Source: Calliopum simillimum
Taxonomy: Eukaryota; Arthropoda; Insecta; Diptera; Lauxaniidae
Length of the DNA: 64,000 nt
Direction of reading: 5' to 3'
Assembly (NCBI GenBank): GCA_951812925.1
Contig: OX638370.1
Location: 34,839,948 to 34,903,947 of the forward strand
A model generated the notes under the pieces. The model worked only from the letters and a program-made list of their open reading frames with translations. It was not told the DNA's origin and searched no databases. Shown one piece after another: positions 36,801 to 51,800 of the stretch. A program made the translations under genes and the position numbers. Numbering within the stretch: position 1 is the first letter of the stretch; each line of letters starts with the position of its first letter.

Positions 36801-39800
36801 TTAACTTTATTTTTTCAGCCATACGATTCCACAGAAACAGTTTCGATGTGCTTCATTTTAAAAGGGACTCGGATTAATTTTAAGGATTTTTTGGGTATCG
36901 GTATGAAATTTCGACTTTTTAGTGTTCAGTAAATAGTAGTGAAATTTTATAAAAAATACTTCTATAGTAAATACTGACTCAATATTCTCCTGTTTTAGGT
37001 GTCATATTTGTACCTTTTTAAGAAAAGGGTAAAAATGACTCACATGTGGGGGTTGTAGAGGGTTAAAATTTTCTACAAAAATATTCCTTGCAATATCTTG
37101 CACATGCTAAGTACATGATTCAACACAAGAATGTGTTATATCTGTTTGTTTTTCATATACAACGTGTTAAAAAACTTCAAAAATCGATTAAAAAAAATCT
37201 GACGGGCTGAAGAAAAACGACGAGACACGGATATTTTTTTTTAATGTCTACTTTAAGAATTTTTTGGATTTTTTGATGTGTTTTACAAAAAGTTTGAAAT
37301 TATCGAACAGTGTTATCAATAGAAAATACTGTTAAATCAATAGGACATACCATTAAATCAAAAGAACATTTAATGAGACTAAAAGCAAAGTATTTCCTCT
37401 ATAGTTTTTCACTTGCTAAGGTCATCCTTTTTCAACAGCTCGACTAGCATACGATGTCTTGTCAGTTCTCCGGCAAAAACTATTTATTCTTAATTCTAAA
37501 GAGCAGAGATTGTATAATGAATATCCACTTTTACAGGCCTGTACTGTAAGCCGTGTGGTTTCAATTACTTTTCATTTAGGAGGCTTTTTAATGAAAATAA
37601 AAAGTATTATAATCTTTTTTGTGGAGAATTACAGGTTCCACCAAATACATTGATTTGCATTAACGAAAAAGTAACCGTTAAGGAAATATTCTTAAAAAAA
37701 CATCGAAAAGTCGAAAAATTCGACTTTATCGAATACTTCCGAAACAGTTACATTTTCGTTAATACAAATTAATGTATTTTATAGAACTTTTTTCCATAAA
37801 AACTATTCAAATAATTTTTATCGTGTGACTCCTCATTTTCATCAAATAGACTCCTAAGTGAAAAGAAATTGAAACCACGTGAATTACGGAACAGGCCTGT
37901 TAATCTTCGAGATATTGTACGCAAATTGATCAAATACGGGCTGCGGAACATCAAGCATATATGTATCTCTCCCGAACTTTCTTTTCTTTAATTTGTGTTT
38001 TGCCATAAGCCGGTAGTTGAGAAAACGTAATCATGCTACAGTATTGCGTTCTCAATATAAAGCCAATAGTTTGCATGAGTCATAACCGTAACATTTAATT
38101 ACAGTGTAAACTACTTATATACATAACTATTTATAAATATCATGGAAATTGAATTTTCTCATTGACATGTTTACTGATTATTTAATGGAGATTTTTTAAT
38201 TTAATTTTCCAGAACAAATAACAAGAATAGAAATAGGTACCGATATAAAATAATTATAGTAGTTCAGAAAATACTAAGAAAAAAGGAATAACCTTAAAAT
38301 TATTAAGAATTTGATACACTTAAGTAATAGTTTCTGACTTATTAAAGGCATTTCTTCACAAAACTTGCCGGGTAAATATGATATAGCACCTGTATAGTAA
38401 AATTTGTAGTACGTACATATGCGTCACTAACTAAGAAATTCATTAATAAGTTTAATAAATATTTAATTTATAGAATATATCATTTTTTTTTTCGCGGAAA
38501 TCAAATAAATTCAGTTTTATGAAAGAAAAAAAAAAGAAAAATTTTTGTTGACGGCTTCAGAAGATAACATTTTAAATAAACATCAACAGAATTTTGGCAT
38601 TTTGTTTATTTTTTTTCGTTTTGAAATTTTTGTTCAAATGTTAATGATACCAAATTGTTTAATACGTATATTATGCATACTTAAGAATGACTTAATTAAT
38701 GCTAATTGTATGCAAACAATGTATAATTTAAATAAAAGTAAATAAATAAATTTATTCGGGATATTTTGCAAAAAAGGCCCTTTTGTTGCTAAACAATAAA
38801 ATTTTATTTTATTTATGTTTTTTGAATTCTATTAACATCCAAATCAAATAAACTATTGTATTAAAAACGTAATTACAATTAAAAAATAACAATTGAATGA
38901 GTCAGCACAATATCGTATATAGTTCGTATATAGTACCTAGATATATAGTAATCAAGCTTGTGACAGTAAAATTTACAAAAAGATACAGACGTCAGATACG
39001 AATTGTACTTGCAAAAATAAATCGTAATACTAAAACAATTTAAATAGAAATTTAAATAATTTGCAACCAATTAAAATTTGCACAAAAAAGTAAAATAAAA
39101 ATAGTGCCAATTTGTTAAACTTTTCAACTTTTCGATTAAGTAGATGATTAGAATTTTTTGCTTTTCGGGGATTGCCAAGAAAAACCCGCTCTAAAAATAC
39201 TTGCGATACATTAAATTTGGTTACATTGTGTCAAGATAAAGTGACGTTAACCTAATTTGATTATATAGTGTAAAATATATAGGACGCAAAAAATAACATA
39301 TAACTTGAGTCAGAATATATCATGAAAACATGTTGGATTTACTCTTCTCAGCCGTGACTTTAGCAACCTTGTGGTGAAAAACTTCAATACAAAACGTATA
39401 GGGTATGATTCTATTCTATGCACATATTTTTCGCTAAAATATTTGCACTAAAACTTTACACTTTAATAAAAAAATTAATTTTAAATAAATAAATATTTAT
39501 AAAATATTGGTATATCTATTGAAGAAATCTTATTTGAAGAGATATCTCTTTATAAATTCTTCCAACTGTTTTGGTGTGGCTCAGCAAATTGCATATAAAA
39601 TAAATAAATATTTAAAAATCATTACAATTATTATGAAAACTTTTAACTGAAATGATAATAAATGCTTGATTTTAGTAGACAAGTATGTAAATAATAATAA
39701 TGATGATGATAATTTGATATAAACTACTTAGCGATAATTTCATTTAAAGTGAAACTTCTTGTCTCGTATCGCTTATCTGCTCTCAAAGTATAATTCGCCC

Positions 39801-42800
39801 ACAAAACTCCTCACTTGTAATAAGTTTTTAGTTGACAAGTGCCAACCATTTTTTCCAACATTTCCAAGAATCACATATGTCTTTGAACGACTGCGTTTCC
39901 TGCTACCTGCAGAGGAATAATAGTGTCCCATAACTCACGCTAGGGTGTAACCTTTGGCCAAACATTAAATACCCTATACTGTAGTATTTTGAAAATATTG
40001 CTTATATGGGCGGTACCACGCCCTCTTGCTCAAGTTCATACAATTTTTGCTCAGAGCATGCACTTACAGTTCTTAGTGTTTTAGTTTAATTTTAAAACCA
40101 AAAAGTATTTATATAGAAGAATGCCATAAAAGTATTAATTTTAAACTATTTTAGACTAAATTTCATACTTTTTTGGAATAAATTTCAAGCGTCGGAATTT
40201 AATACCAAAAGAGCTTGAAATCAATACTAAAGGGAATCAAAAGTAAGAAAAGTAAACTATCATTTTTTAGTGTGTACAAAAGAAATGAATGTTGCATTCA
40301 AGGCAATAATTTAGATTATCATTGTTGTTGGTAAGAATGAAGTGTGGCAAAAAAAGGTCCGCATGTTCGAGACTCTACTGAATTCCAAGAGCAAAAATGT
40401 TTTCACCAACAATTATCAATCTAAAGTATTTTGTTTTATTTATAAAGTAATAACTCTAAATCTGATGTATCTTCATATTAGCAATACAGCCTAAAAGTAT
40501 GCTTTCAAGTTTGAAAGCTTTCAGGCTAAGCTCATCAAGTTTTTGTTTTGAGCTTCATCGCACAAACGACGACGAAATAAATAAATAGCAAAAGTTCTAG
40601 ATATTTTTATCTAAACAGTGGCGTAGATAATGGTTAGTTACTTTGGGTTTGATGCGATGCCACCAAATCTGTTATTCTACTTCAAGTAAAATCTCTTTGT
40701 ATTGATATTTTTCTATTGATTAATAGTTTATTTTGGTTGTGAATTAGTCTGTTTAAACTTTAAAAGCTCAGTTCTGAGTTCTACTAGTCAATTTCAAGAC
40801 TTTCTTCGATTACACAGGCCCACAAAAAAAAAAGTAAAAGTAACGCGAACCAACTTCGCTAATCTGGTACCATATTCAGATTCAGCGACCCCGAAAACAT
40901 AAAGTTCAGGTGGTCTGATCTTTCGCGCATGGTACTTTTTTTTTTGTGGGCCTGTGTTATGTTTTCATCGATACTTTCACCAGTTACAGAATTTCATTTG
41001 ATCAGCTTTTTTAGTATATTCACATTTAAGTGGTTTTTCAAGAGCTATACCTATGTCTAACTTCCTACGATCACTTGACGTAAAAAGATTATTAGTATAT
41101 TGCCCCACTGAGATTTCTATTGTCTTTTTGTCCTCAACTCTTTTTTGTGAAATTCCCAAATAATAATAGAGTTTAGCTACTACAGCTATTAGCCTTCTTG
41201 ACTATTTAGCTTCAAGCTTTAAATCAAGTAAAGCTTAAAATAAATTAGGAAAATGAAAAAATTATGAGTTTTAATGTGTTATTTTTTTATAATTTTTTCT
41301 TAGCTTTTTCGCACTTTCTCAACATACCCACTCAGATCACTTGTATACATAACTACAAATGCATAAATGCAGTTGTATGTATGTAATAACATGATCCAAG
41401 GATTGAATGTTAGAAAAAATTAACCCTGCATGCTGTGGGGCTCGGACAACACAAACATTAAATAAAAAAATAACCAATAACCAACAAATTTAATTATAAT
41501 AATTTTTCAATCTAAGTTTGAGTTGACCTTTTGACAAGCTAATGCTATATACTTCGCAATGATTAATAAGAGTTGTCATGCGATTAAAAGGGGCTGAAGC
41601 CATATAATTAGTTCTACTAACCGGTTGATAAAATAATTGATAAGTGTTACGATTACTTCTTCGGTTAGTATTAAAATAAATATATTTAAGAAGCTCTGGT
41701 GCGGCAAGAGACCCTGTAATAAGCTGATGCAGATAAAGTATATCCGCTATATTACTACGTGTACTTAAAGACTGCATACGTAACAACATCAAACGATCCT
41801 CATAAGGAGGAATGTTTGAAGAATCCGTCCAATTAAAGCCTTTAAGAGCAAAACGAACAAAATTTTTTTGAATTATTTCAATTCTATCAATGTGTATATT
41901 ATAAAATGGTGACCAAACTTGGCTAGCGTACTCTAAGTGAGGACGCACAATTGTGTTATATAAAGTCACCGTTACTAAAGGGCTATTAAATTCTTTTGCC
42001 CATCGTTTTATAAAGCCAAGCAGCGATGAAGATTTTTTACAAATTTGATTAATATGTTCATTGAACGTTAGTTTAGCATCAAAATTTATACCAAGGTCTT
42101 TGACTGAACCGACACGACAGATATGTTTATCATTCAATTTATAATTAAACTCTGCGATTTGATTTTTTCTAGAAAAAGTCATTGTTTGGCATTTATCAGA
42201 ATTGAGATGTAAGTTATTTTTACAACACCAAACTTCAAAAGATTTCAAGTCAGATTGAAGTAGGAAACTGTCTTCAGCTCCCTTCACGATCCTGTATATT
42301 TTCATATCATCTGCATATATTAGCAAATGAGAGTTTTTAATAATGTGAGTAACATCATTTATTGCTAAAATAAACAGGAGAGGTCCCAAGTGGCTTCCTT
42401 GCGGAACACCTGAAGACGCAGTAAAAGGAGGTGACAACACCTTCCGAAATCTTATTTGATATGAACGATCAGACAAATAAGATTCGATCCAACTGACAAA
42501 ATTTAAAGGAAATCCAAGCTTTTTTAATTTAAACAAAATTAAGTTATGTGGTAGTTTGTCAAATGCTTTACTGAAATCTGTGTAGATACAGTCAACTTGC
42601 CCACCAGAGTCCAAAGAATTTAATGTAAAAGAAGTGAAATCAAGAAGGTTAGATACTGTAGATCTGCCATTAACAAAACCATGCTGACGTGATGAAATGA
42701 CTTCACCACAGCACACCTTGACTTGATCGTATATAATTTTTTCAAAAAGCTTTGGTATTGATGATAGCTTGGCTATGGGCCTGTAATTTGAAACATCATT

Positions 42801-45800
42801 TTTACATCCTTTCTTAAAGATTGGACTTATGAATGATTCCTTCCAAAATTGAGGAAAATAGTTATCGTTAATAGATTTATTAAATAAAAAACTGAGTGGA
42901 TGACTCAAGATAGAGCTACAATTAATTAATAATGTTGCTGGAATACCATCAGGTCCACTTCCAATATCGTCATCAATAGAAGCAATATATTTCTCCACGA
43001 GTTCAGGGGAGAAAGATATTGCATTAAATGAAACTTTCGGGTCAGTTTCCATGAATTCAAAATAGGGGATGTTGGGGCTAAATAAGTCAGATGAAAAAGA
43101 ATTTTTAAATAAGTTAGCAAATACCATACATATTCCATAAGCAGCTAAATAAAGTATGTATTGCGTTTCTTTCGAGAAATATTGTTTAAATTTTTTCATA
43201 TACGAGTATTGAAAAATCATTAGTTTACCAAAGCCTAGTTTTCAAAGATATATCTCTTCGAAGTCAATCTATGGAAAATTTTTCGAGCAAATTTCTCTTC
43301 TATATATAAACTCAAAAATGATCATGTGACATTTGAGAAAAAAATTTCTGCAAAAATAGTATATACGTGAAAGAATTGAATACATATCTATATATCCATA
43401 TTTCTGCATAAATAGTATACATTCATATATAAATGAAAGACTTGAATATATAACTATGTATCCACATTTCTAATTTATTTGTTACACTTTTCGTTTGGTT
43501 GACATCATGATGTATCGATATTTTTCTGTTGTTGTATCTTTATAGTTTCCAAAGCATCTCATATATAACTATGTATGTGCAAATGTATGTTAAACAAGTT
43601 TTGTTGTTTTTCTCGAAAATTTTTAAGAAAGTTTTTTTTTTTTTTTTGTTAATTTTGTTATTAGAATTCCAAGTTGCTAACTTACTGATTTGACGGCACG
43701 TTTTACGGTCATTGGTGCCCACCAGCTTTATTTTTTATATTTAATCTTTTTTCTTTTTTATTTTGAGTCTTTACTTTTTTTCCTTTTTTGTTATTGTTAA
43801 TTATTTCACATTTCCAAGAACAAAATATATCCAGTGTCGTTGTAAATGTGCTGACAAGATTTTAGTTTAATTGAGCGAAAAGATTCTCCAGCGATAAATA
43901 TTAATGAATAGTTTCTGAAGAAGAGGTCGTTAAAGTATACCTATTTAATCCTTGTTAAATAGTTTCGGATGTTTATCTGCAATAAATCTAAAAAGTTTGG
44001 TGCAAAATTTTCGTACAACAAAGAAACAATTATCCTAAAAACCATAGTTTCATCTAGAAAAGTAACGCCACTGACTTAGGACGTAACCATAAGTTAAAAT
44101 TAGAGCTTTTAAAATGTGTTTCTATTGGTGTATTTCACATTCGAGAGACTCGTGTTTTTTTTTATGGTTATAATTTGGTACAGACAAAAACAATTCAAAA
44201 ATATTAAGCAAACATGACACTTCTTTTTTTTTTTTTGGAAGTTAAAAATTTAAGATCTAGAATCACTGTTAGTGGCATTATACTAAGTTTCCAACTGGGA
44301 TTGAAGAGCTTATTTACGGCTGTTTCGAAATTTAGCTCTCAATCTCGTCATAAATCACGTGACATACCATATCAAAATAAATCTATTTCTGCAAAGGTTT
44401 ATTTTAATTCTGCGTATTTACTTCAACGGTGCTACTGATTTTGGCCATTTTCGACCACCAATTGACACCTCTTTACTCTGACAATTGGCATTAAATGTCG
44501 TTAAAACAAAGCAAATGGAAGATAACATAGGAAAAAAGAAAGAAAAGTTAAAATTAGAGGAAAAACAATTTTCATTTTCCCGCTTATGACATTTACTGTC
44601 AAAAATAAATGTATCTCTGCCAGTGGAAGTGGTCAGGATTTAATGGTGAGATTTTTAGATCTCATCACAGCTTTGTCTTCATTGAAAACGTAGTATTACT
44701 TTTTATATTAGAGCAAAATTTGTTTGAAATAGAACAAGCTATTTGATGAAATTTCGTAGATAAAGGCCGATCATAAGTACCATTAACTGCTCGAGAAAAG
44801 GACTTAATTAGATAAATAACACGCACACACTTTTATGACAAATGAATTGGTAATTTTTCAATCGTTAATTAAATAATTCTTTGAAATAACTTGAGAGTTG
44901 TCCTTACTTTTTTAATGGTAAATATAACTCAGGATTCTTATGTGATAGAAAAAAGTCAAGCTCTGATTCGTAATAAAGAGGTCTTAAACCACCAAAAGCT
45001 TCAATAAAAACCGAGTAGGGAAAACCATAGTAAGACACGGAACCTGTCAACATTCAGTTTCCTGTTATTTGGGGTCTCTGTATAAGAATCTGGCCATATA
45101 TTTTGCATGGTCAAGTCTATCCTTCCTGAACTATTTTAATTGAGTCGAATGCCGTAATTTGATATTGTATTCGAAGCATTTTTCCATTGATTGCTTGATT
45201 GAAAAAATTTGATCCTTTGTTGACCTTCCTGGCCGATATCCATATTAATATTCCGGTATATTGGTATTTTTTCTTTTCATTAAAGTAGTAATCACAAGGT
45301 TTTGATATCAGAACCATTATTTTTGATCAATTCCAAGCGGATTTTAAGATATAAAGATTAAAATTTGTGTGTTCGTCTTTTATGGACTCGAAAATCACTT
45401 TACCGATTTCGATGAAATTTTCATAGTATGTTAGCATATCTGAAGGAAAGGTTATAGCTTAGAAAAATTTGCGGTGCCACGCCCCTAAAAACGTATGAAA
45501 TTTTTCACATATGTGAAGGACACTAAGCCAAATAACACACATTAGAAAAATGGGCAGTGTCACGCCCCAAAAAAACAACATTCGTTCACCGAGTAATAGC
45601 TAGTTCTCAACAACAACAAAATCAAATGCTGGTGGGCCATTCATAATTCTAGAGGCTAAATTAAGTTCCAGGGAGTCTAGACAAGTCTCATACTAGCTAC
45701 CATTACGGAGGCATATGGATGGCCCATTATTGAAATTCCAGTTCCAATCAAGAAATTTTACCACTATGGATATTGTGCTATTATAACAAGTAAAAAGAAA

Positions 45801-48800
45801 ACAATTAAATAGTGTTGTTAGGGCTTAAGGTACAGTGTTCCATAAATAGCGCGTGATTTGTGCTACTTTGTGCAAAACTTTTTCGCATGTGAGTATCTCG
45901 TGTTTCGGCGATGGTGGGGGTTTTTTATTGTTTTTTTTTTTAATTTTTTCTAAATGAATGACATTGGCTATCTAACAGTCGAATTCGGTTGATACGGTGG
46001 CGGTGGTGGTGCTGAGGGTGAATGCGAAAAAAAAAAACCAGTAAAAAGCATGTTGTATCAGACGAGGCGCAACACGTGAGCAAAATGAGCTAAGATAAGC
46101 AGAATGGAAAGAAGAATGAATGAAATAAAAGTTGAAACATGAAATATAAAGTTTGAGATACATTTCTACAAACATACATACATACCTACTCGTGTATCTA
46201 TGGAAATAAAAATAAACTGTAGGAGAATAAAAAATTAAAAGCATGACTCGCAAATTCTGCGTGCGTACTGTACAAAAATAGAATTTTTCATTTAAATTTT
46301 GTTAAATTAAAAAATAAATTTTTCATTTATTAAATTTAGAATTGACGTTAATTTAAATTCAATGGTTGGATACTTATATTAATCGGCACATAAGTACGTC
46401 AATGGAAGTCAATTTTCTTCATTTTCATTGATTAATTTCGAACTAAGTACTGTGGACCGTTCTAGCTAGATTTGGCTTATCATACATATCGTCTATTGTG
46501 TTGTGGAGCATACATTTTTTGCCATTTTTGCGACTTCCTTGATTTTTTCGACATTTTCGAAAATTTTCGACTTTTTTGGTTTTTTTTTTTTTCAGTTTTC
46601 AACCCTCTCTGACTTTCACCATTTTTCAACTTTTTGAATAATTAACGATTTTTTTCAGCTTTCCTGGAATTTTTTCATGTTTAAAGCCTCTTTGGTCTTT
46701 TAGTCTTTACCGAACTCTAAGATCTTTCTTTAAGTTTCTTGCCGTTTTGTAACTTTCTGGACTTTTTTTTTTGACTTTCTAAACAAATTTTGAAGCCTTT
46801 CATATTGAATTTTTCTAGTTTTCAACATTTTTCAACTTTTTGAATAATTTTGGGCTTTTTCCAGCTTTTTTGGGATTTTTCTGTCTCTAAAATCTTTTTG
46901 GCCTTTTAGACTTTACAGAATTCCTAAGATCTTTCGATAGTAGATCATTATTAAAAAAAGAAAGTTCAGTACAATACACTCTAAATTCAACTTGGTACGG
47001 TACACTTTTGTACTATGAAGACGAAAAGTACCAAATAATTACATATACATAACTAGGGTGTAGCGAAATTTCCCTCTAATGATAAAAGTATGACTAACAG
47101 TTTCATTACCGCATCAAATGAAGTCATAGTAAATTGAAAATTGCACGATTCCTACAGCTGATCAAAACACCTACCTAGGTATATATAAATTTTTATTAAA
47201 AACCAAACAAAAAAAACTAAATTAAATTTCATAAAAAATTAAAGAAAAACCATCAGCGAATAAATTAATCATGAAATCATGTGCTTAGAAGAAAAATTGT
47301 ATCAGATTAAAATAAATATATCACGACATTACAAATAAACATATGTTATGGGGAAAATAAATAGAACAGAAATTGAATTTGCAATACCGGCAAATTGACA
47401 TTGACTCATACAGCTGTCGCTCTCAATTCAACGTCAACAAAATTAAAAATCTCGATAGAGAGGACAAGTAGGAAGGAGAGAGAGTCGGAAAAAGCATGAG
47501 ATTCTCTGTTTATATAACAATTTTACACCATACACTGAATATATACAACGAACATTTCATTTGATTGATTATGCGAAACACTTGAGTCAGTTTATTTGTC
47601 AATACGTTTTATTATTTATGTACTTTTTGTACCAAATTACATACAAAAAGGAGACATTTCAGTACTTTGCCGCTATCATTTTAATTACCCCCTAGTGATA
47701 GTGTTCAAACAAAAGCGTTACTTAGCTATTTGGAAAAAACCCAATATTCAAACTTTCAGCTTTTGAATGAATTTACGCTTATTTCTGGATGAAATTTCAT
47801 CATTATTTCTTGAATTTTCTCATTTGTTATGATCAAAATTACTACCCAAAAAAAATTGTGTATATTTGACCCAAAAATAAGGCTCTACAGAATCTTCACT
47901 TCCTCTATAAAATCTACTTTATGTAAATGTCCGGTTCTGTTAGGTCGTAATTCAGCCTAAATTTGATATCATCAGTTTCATAAAGTTCATGAATCGTCCT
48001 ACATTGTAAAAAGATCAACAACTTGGTTGTTTGTGGATCATTCCAGAATTAATGAATTCGTAGCTTGTTCAGTTATGCTGTAAAAGTTCCGTTCCCCATC
48101 ACTCAGACTTGTTCTGTCGTTGATGTTTCTCTCTTTGTTAGTTTCTTCGCAACATACTTCGTTCTTTTCAATCACTGTGTATCCAGCAATCCATAGAATC
48201 CAGCTTTTTATCTGTTAAGTATTTTGGTAAGAGCAAGCTCTACTTTCAATGTATGTAAGCTGAGCATGTTTAGTCTCTCAAGACATAGTACATCATCAGT
48301 TTCGAGTTTACCTGATAAGAGTTGAACACCTTGATGGCCTTTTGGCTTTCTGTCAGGATTACAGTTTTATTCACTAGCGTCTATTTGATCTCAGTCTTGG
48401 TCATCATTTTGATCTTAGTGTTGGACACTGAGACTTGGTGGCGGTATTGGACTTTCCCTCGAAATATTTCTTTACCAACGCTATTATCACTCATCACAAA
48501 TCGTTTTCATGACGTTTCATTTGTCTTTGACTTCTTTTTCGTAAATTTCCTTCTCCACATACTTTTTCCACGTCTTCGGCTTCTGAAGACTAGGCCTTAT
48601 TTTCTTCTTTTTCCTGTAGAACCGTTCTAATGCTATGGTCTATTCCATGTATATGCTTTCAAAGCTTTTTGGTACTGTATACAATTTTAAAGTTTTTTCA
48701 AAATGTAAGCTTTAATTGTATAGTAATTCTGGTAGCTTACTGGCTTAAATATCAAGAACGAGTCGAGTAGCTTCAGGCCGGATATCATTTACAAACATTC

Positions 48801-51800
48801 CTCGGGACTGTAAATGATTGTAAAGTGCTGTAAGTTCTAGGAGAATCTTCTTCAATACTTTTGGTATTCAACCTACTTATTATAATCAGACTAGTCTTTG
48901 CAGCAAGTACATTCTTAGTACATTTTTATATTAGATAATATTTTCCGGCTGTATCAACATTGTTTAAGCTTTTTGACAAAACTTTTCCGATATTTCGAGT
49001 TTCTCGAATTTTTCTAAGGTTTGCCAAAATATTTTGTCTTCTTGGATATTTTCAAAAATTTCTAGATTTTCTATAACTTTTCAACATTCTTCGGATTTAT
49101 ACATATTTTGACTTTTTCAACATTTTTACAAACTTCTTGATTTTCCATAACTTTTCAACTTTTTCAACATTCTTCGAATTTTTCCGAGATTGCCAACATA
49201 TTTTGACATTTTCTACACTTTTATAAATTTCTAGATTTTCCATTACTTTTCGACATTTTCAACAGCCTTCGGATTTTTCTGAGATTTGCCAACATAAGTT
49301 GTCTCCTCAAACATGTTTCTAGATTAAATTTTCCAAAATTTTTCGAGATTTCAACATTCTTTGGATTTTTCCGAGGGTTGCCAACATTTTTTTTCTGTTA
49401 ACATTTTTAAAAATTTCCAGATTTTCCATAACTTTTCGACTTTTTCAACAGTCTTCGGATTTTTCTGAGATGTTCCAACATAAGTTATCTTCTTTAACAT
49501 GTTTCTAGATTAAATTTTCCATAACTTTTCGAGTTTTTCAACATTCTTCGGTTCTTTTCGAGATCTGCCAACATTTTTGTCTTTTTTAGCATAACTTTTC
49601 GACTTTTCAAGATTCTTCGGACTTTTCCGAGATTTGCCAACATATTTTGACTTTTTCAACATTTTTACAAACTTCTTGATGTTCTATGACTTTTCGACTT
49701 TTTTAACACCTTCGGATTTTTTTGAGATGTTCCAACATAAGTTATCTTCTTCAAGATGTTTCTAGATTAAATTTTCCATAATTTTTTGAGTTTTTCAACA
49801 TTCTTTGCCAACATTATTGTCTCCTTCATAATTTTCAAAAATTTCCAGATTTACCATAACTTTTCGAATTTTTCAATATTCTTCGAATTTTCCGAGATTT
49901 GCCAACTTATATTGACATTTTCAACATTTTTACAAGCTTCTAGATTTCCCATAATTTTTCGACCTTTTCAACAGTCTTCGGATTTTTCTGAGTTATGGCA
50001 ACATATTTTGTCTTCTTCGTTTTCAAGACTTTTGAGATTTTTCATAATTTCTCGACTTTTTCGAAAATTTTCGGGTCTTTAAACATTTTGAGGATTTTCC
50101 GAGGTCTTTTCTGATTTGATCGTTCCGGTAACCACTGAATTAAAAAGGTTTCTTGGGTATGTGGAATTGAAAAAAAAAAAAAAACCCACTACCAAACCCG
50201 AATTTATATATCAACACTAAGTAGTTGTGTGCGCCGCATACCGTAACACAACCCTCTCTGCCAGCCAACCAACCCTGCGTCGCTTATTTGCTTACATTTA
50301 TGGCGAAGGCGTCGGCAGCGGCGTCATCTTCTGAAGCGGCAAACCGCACCGACCGCAAAAATCGCAACAATAAAACAAAGTCGAAAGAAATAGTCTGAAC
50401 AGAGCAAAAAAAGAAAAAAAAAAAACTAAATGGGGAAACGATAAAAAGTTTAGTACAGCGCACAGCGGATTGTCAGTTGAGTAAAAGAACGCGCGCCAAA
50501 AAGATACTTTGCAGCGCAAAGATACTAAGATACCTAGATACTAGAAACATTTGCATACGCGACTTTAACGTGCGATTGTTGTAATTGAAAATAATTCTTT
50601 AAACAAAAATAAATAGTTTTATCGCTCTTATCTCCAGTGCAAATTAATTACATATTGTAAAATAAAAGATATACGCAACATACCAAAAAAGATACGCATA
50701 ACTCGAACATCTTAGAGATAAAAGAATTTATTTAAGTGAAAATTCGAGTCATATGTTTATGGCCTAAAAGTGCTTGCCGTGCACTTTATTTTGAAAATTT
50801 CGAAAAAAATCTAGTGTGGAAATTTCACAATTTTCTAAAAAAAAACCCTACGAACTCTAATTAAAATGCATTTGCGTTATAAAAACGTCTGGCGATAGAA
50901 CATGAAATGGTTTAAATACGTGCGAAAAAAATGAAAATTTTTTGGAATTTTCCTTTACAATTAAATTAACGTGTTGTGTGTGTGTGTGTCCTGCGAAAAT
51001 CTCGAAAACGCCATATCCTTTTACTTTTTGCAATAATGGCACCGAGTCGTAATACAGAGAATCGTCAACGTAATGGCCACGTTTTGATCTGGGATCAATC
51101 GAGTTTCAATGATGTCTTTGGTGAAACTAAACCGAAACGTATGTTGTTCATTTCATATTTGCTTAATTTTCTTAATTACATAACAATTTGTGGTTTTTGT
51201 TTTTGTTTTTATTTTTGCAATAATTATTCTACAATTACGTCAGCAAAAGTTGCACTAAAAAATCGTTGAGCAACCTGTACCTACATACTTCGTATATTGA
51301 AATTGCTTCAATTTAGTCAATTAAATTTTTGTCACGTTTTACAAAGTGAGCACTTTCTTTTTTCTGTACTTTTTATGCACATGGTATTCATTTGAGAAGT
51401 TTGTCTGGAATTCAAAGATTTTCCTTTATCCTTATCCTTTACATATGTTCTTTGTTTCGATAAAGTTTAAAGTTTGACCGAAACTTTCGAAAATCCAAGC
51501 CTTTTGGCCATGATAGTTTTATTACAAAATATCTTTGTGACAGTGGAAAAGACTACATAAATCCCTCTCTGATATTCTCAAACAATTTTCAAGTGAAAAT
51601 ATCTGAAAGAGAGAGTATGCTTTTAATTCTTATTTCCAAAGTAATATACACTGACACCTCAAGACCGGAATTTTGGTTTGGATGTTGGGATTTTTTCAAG
51701 TATAATGAATAGCAACAAAATGTTTTCTTTATTTTTTTTTTCAAATTTTCTGAAAAATCAAGATTTTTTTCTCCAAAAGTCCAGGCAAAACCCAATTTGA

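Noticed and set aside
48322..48630. 102-aa hydrophobic + strand frame resembling a membrane protein
   Set aside because: It is antisense to the RNase H relic for part of its length; hydrophobicity comes from T-rich sequence.
50298..50519. Minus-strand 73-aa frame over the proximal promoter
   Set aside because: Overlaps the Inr/DPE and GC-richer 5' region; no domain and no start context.
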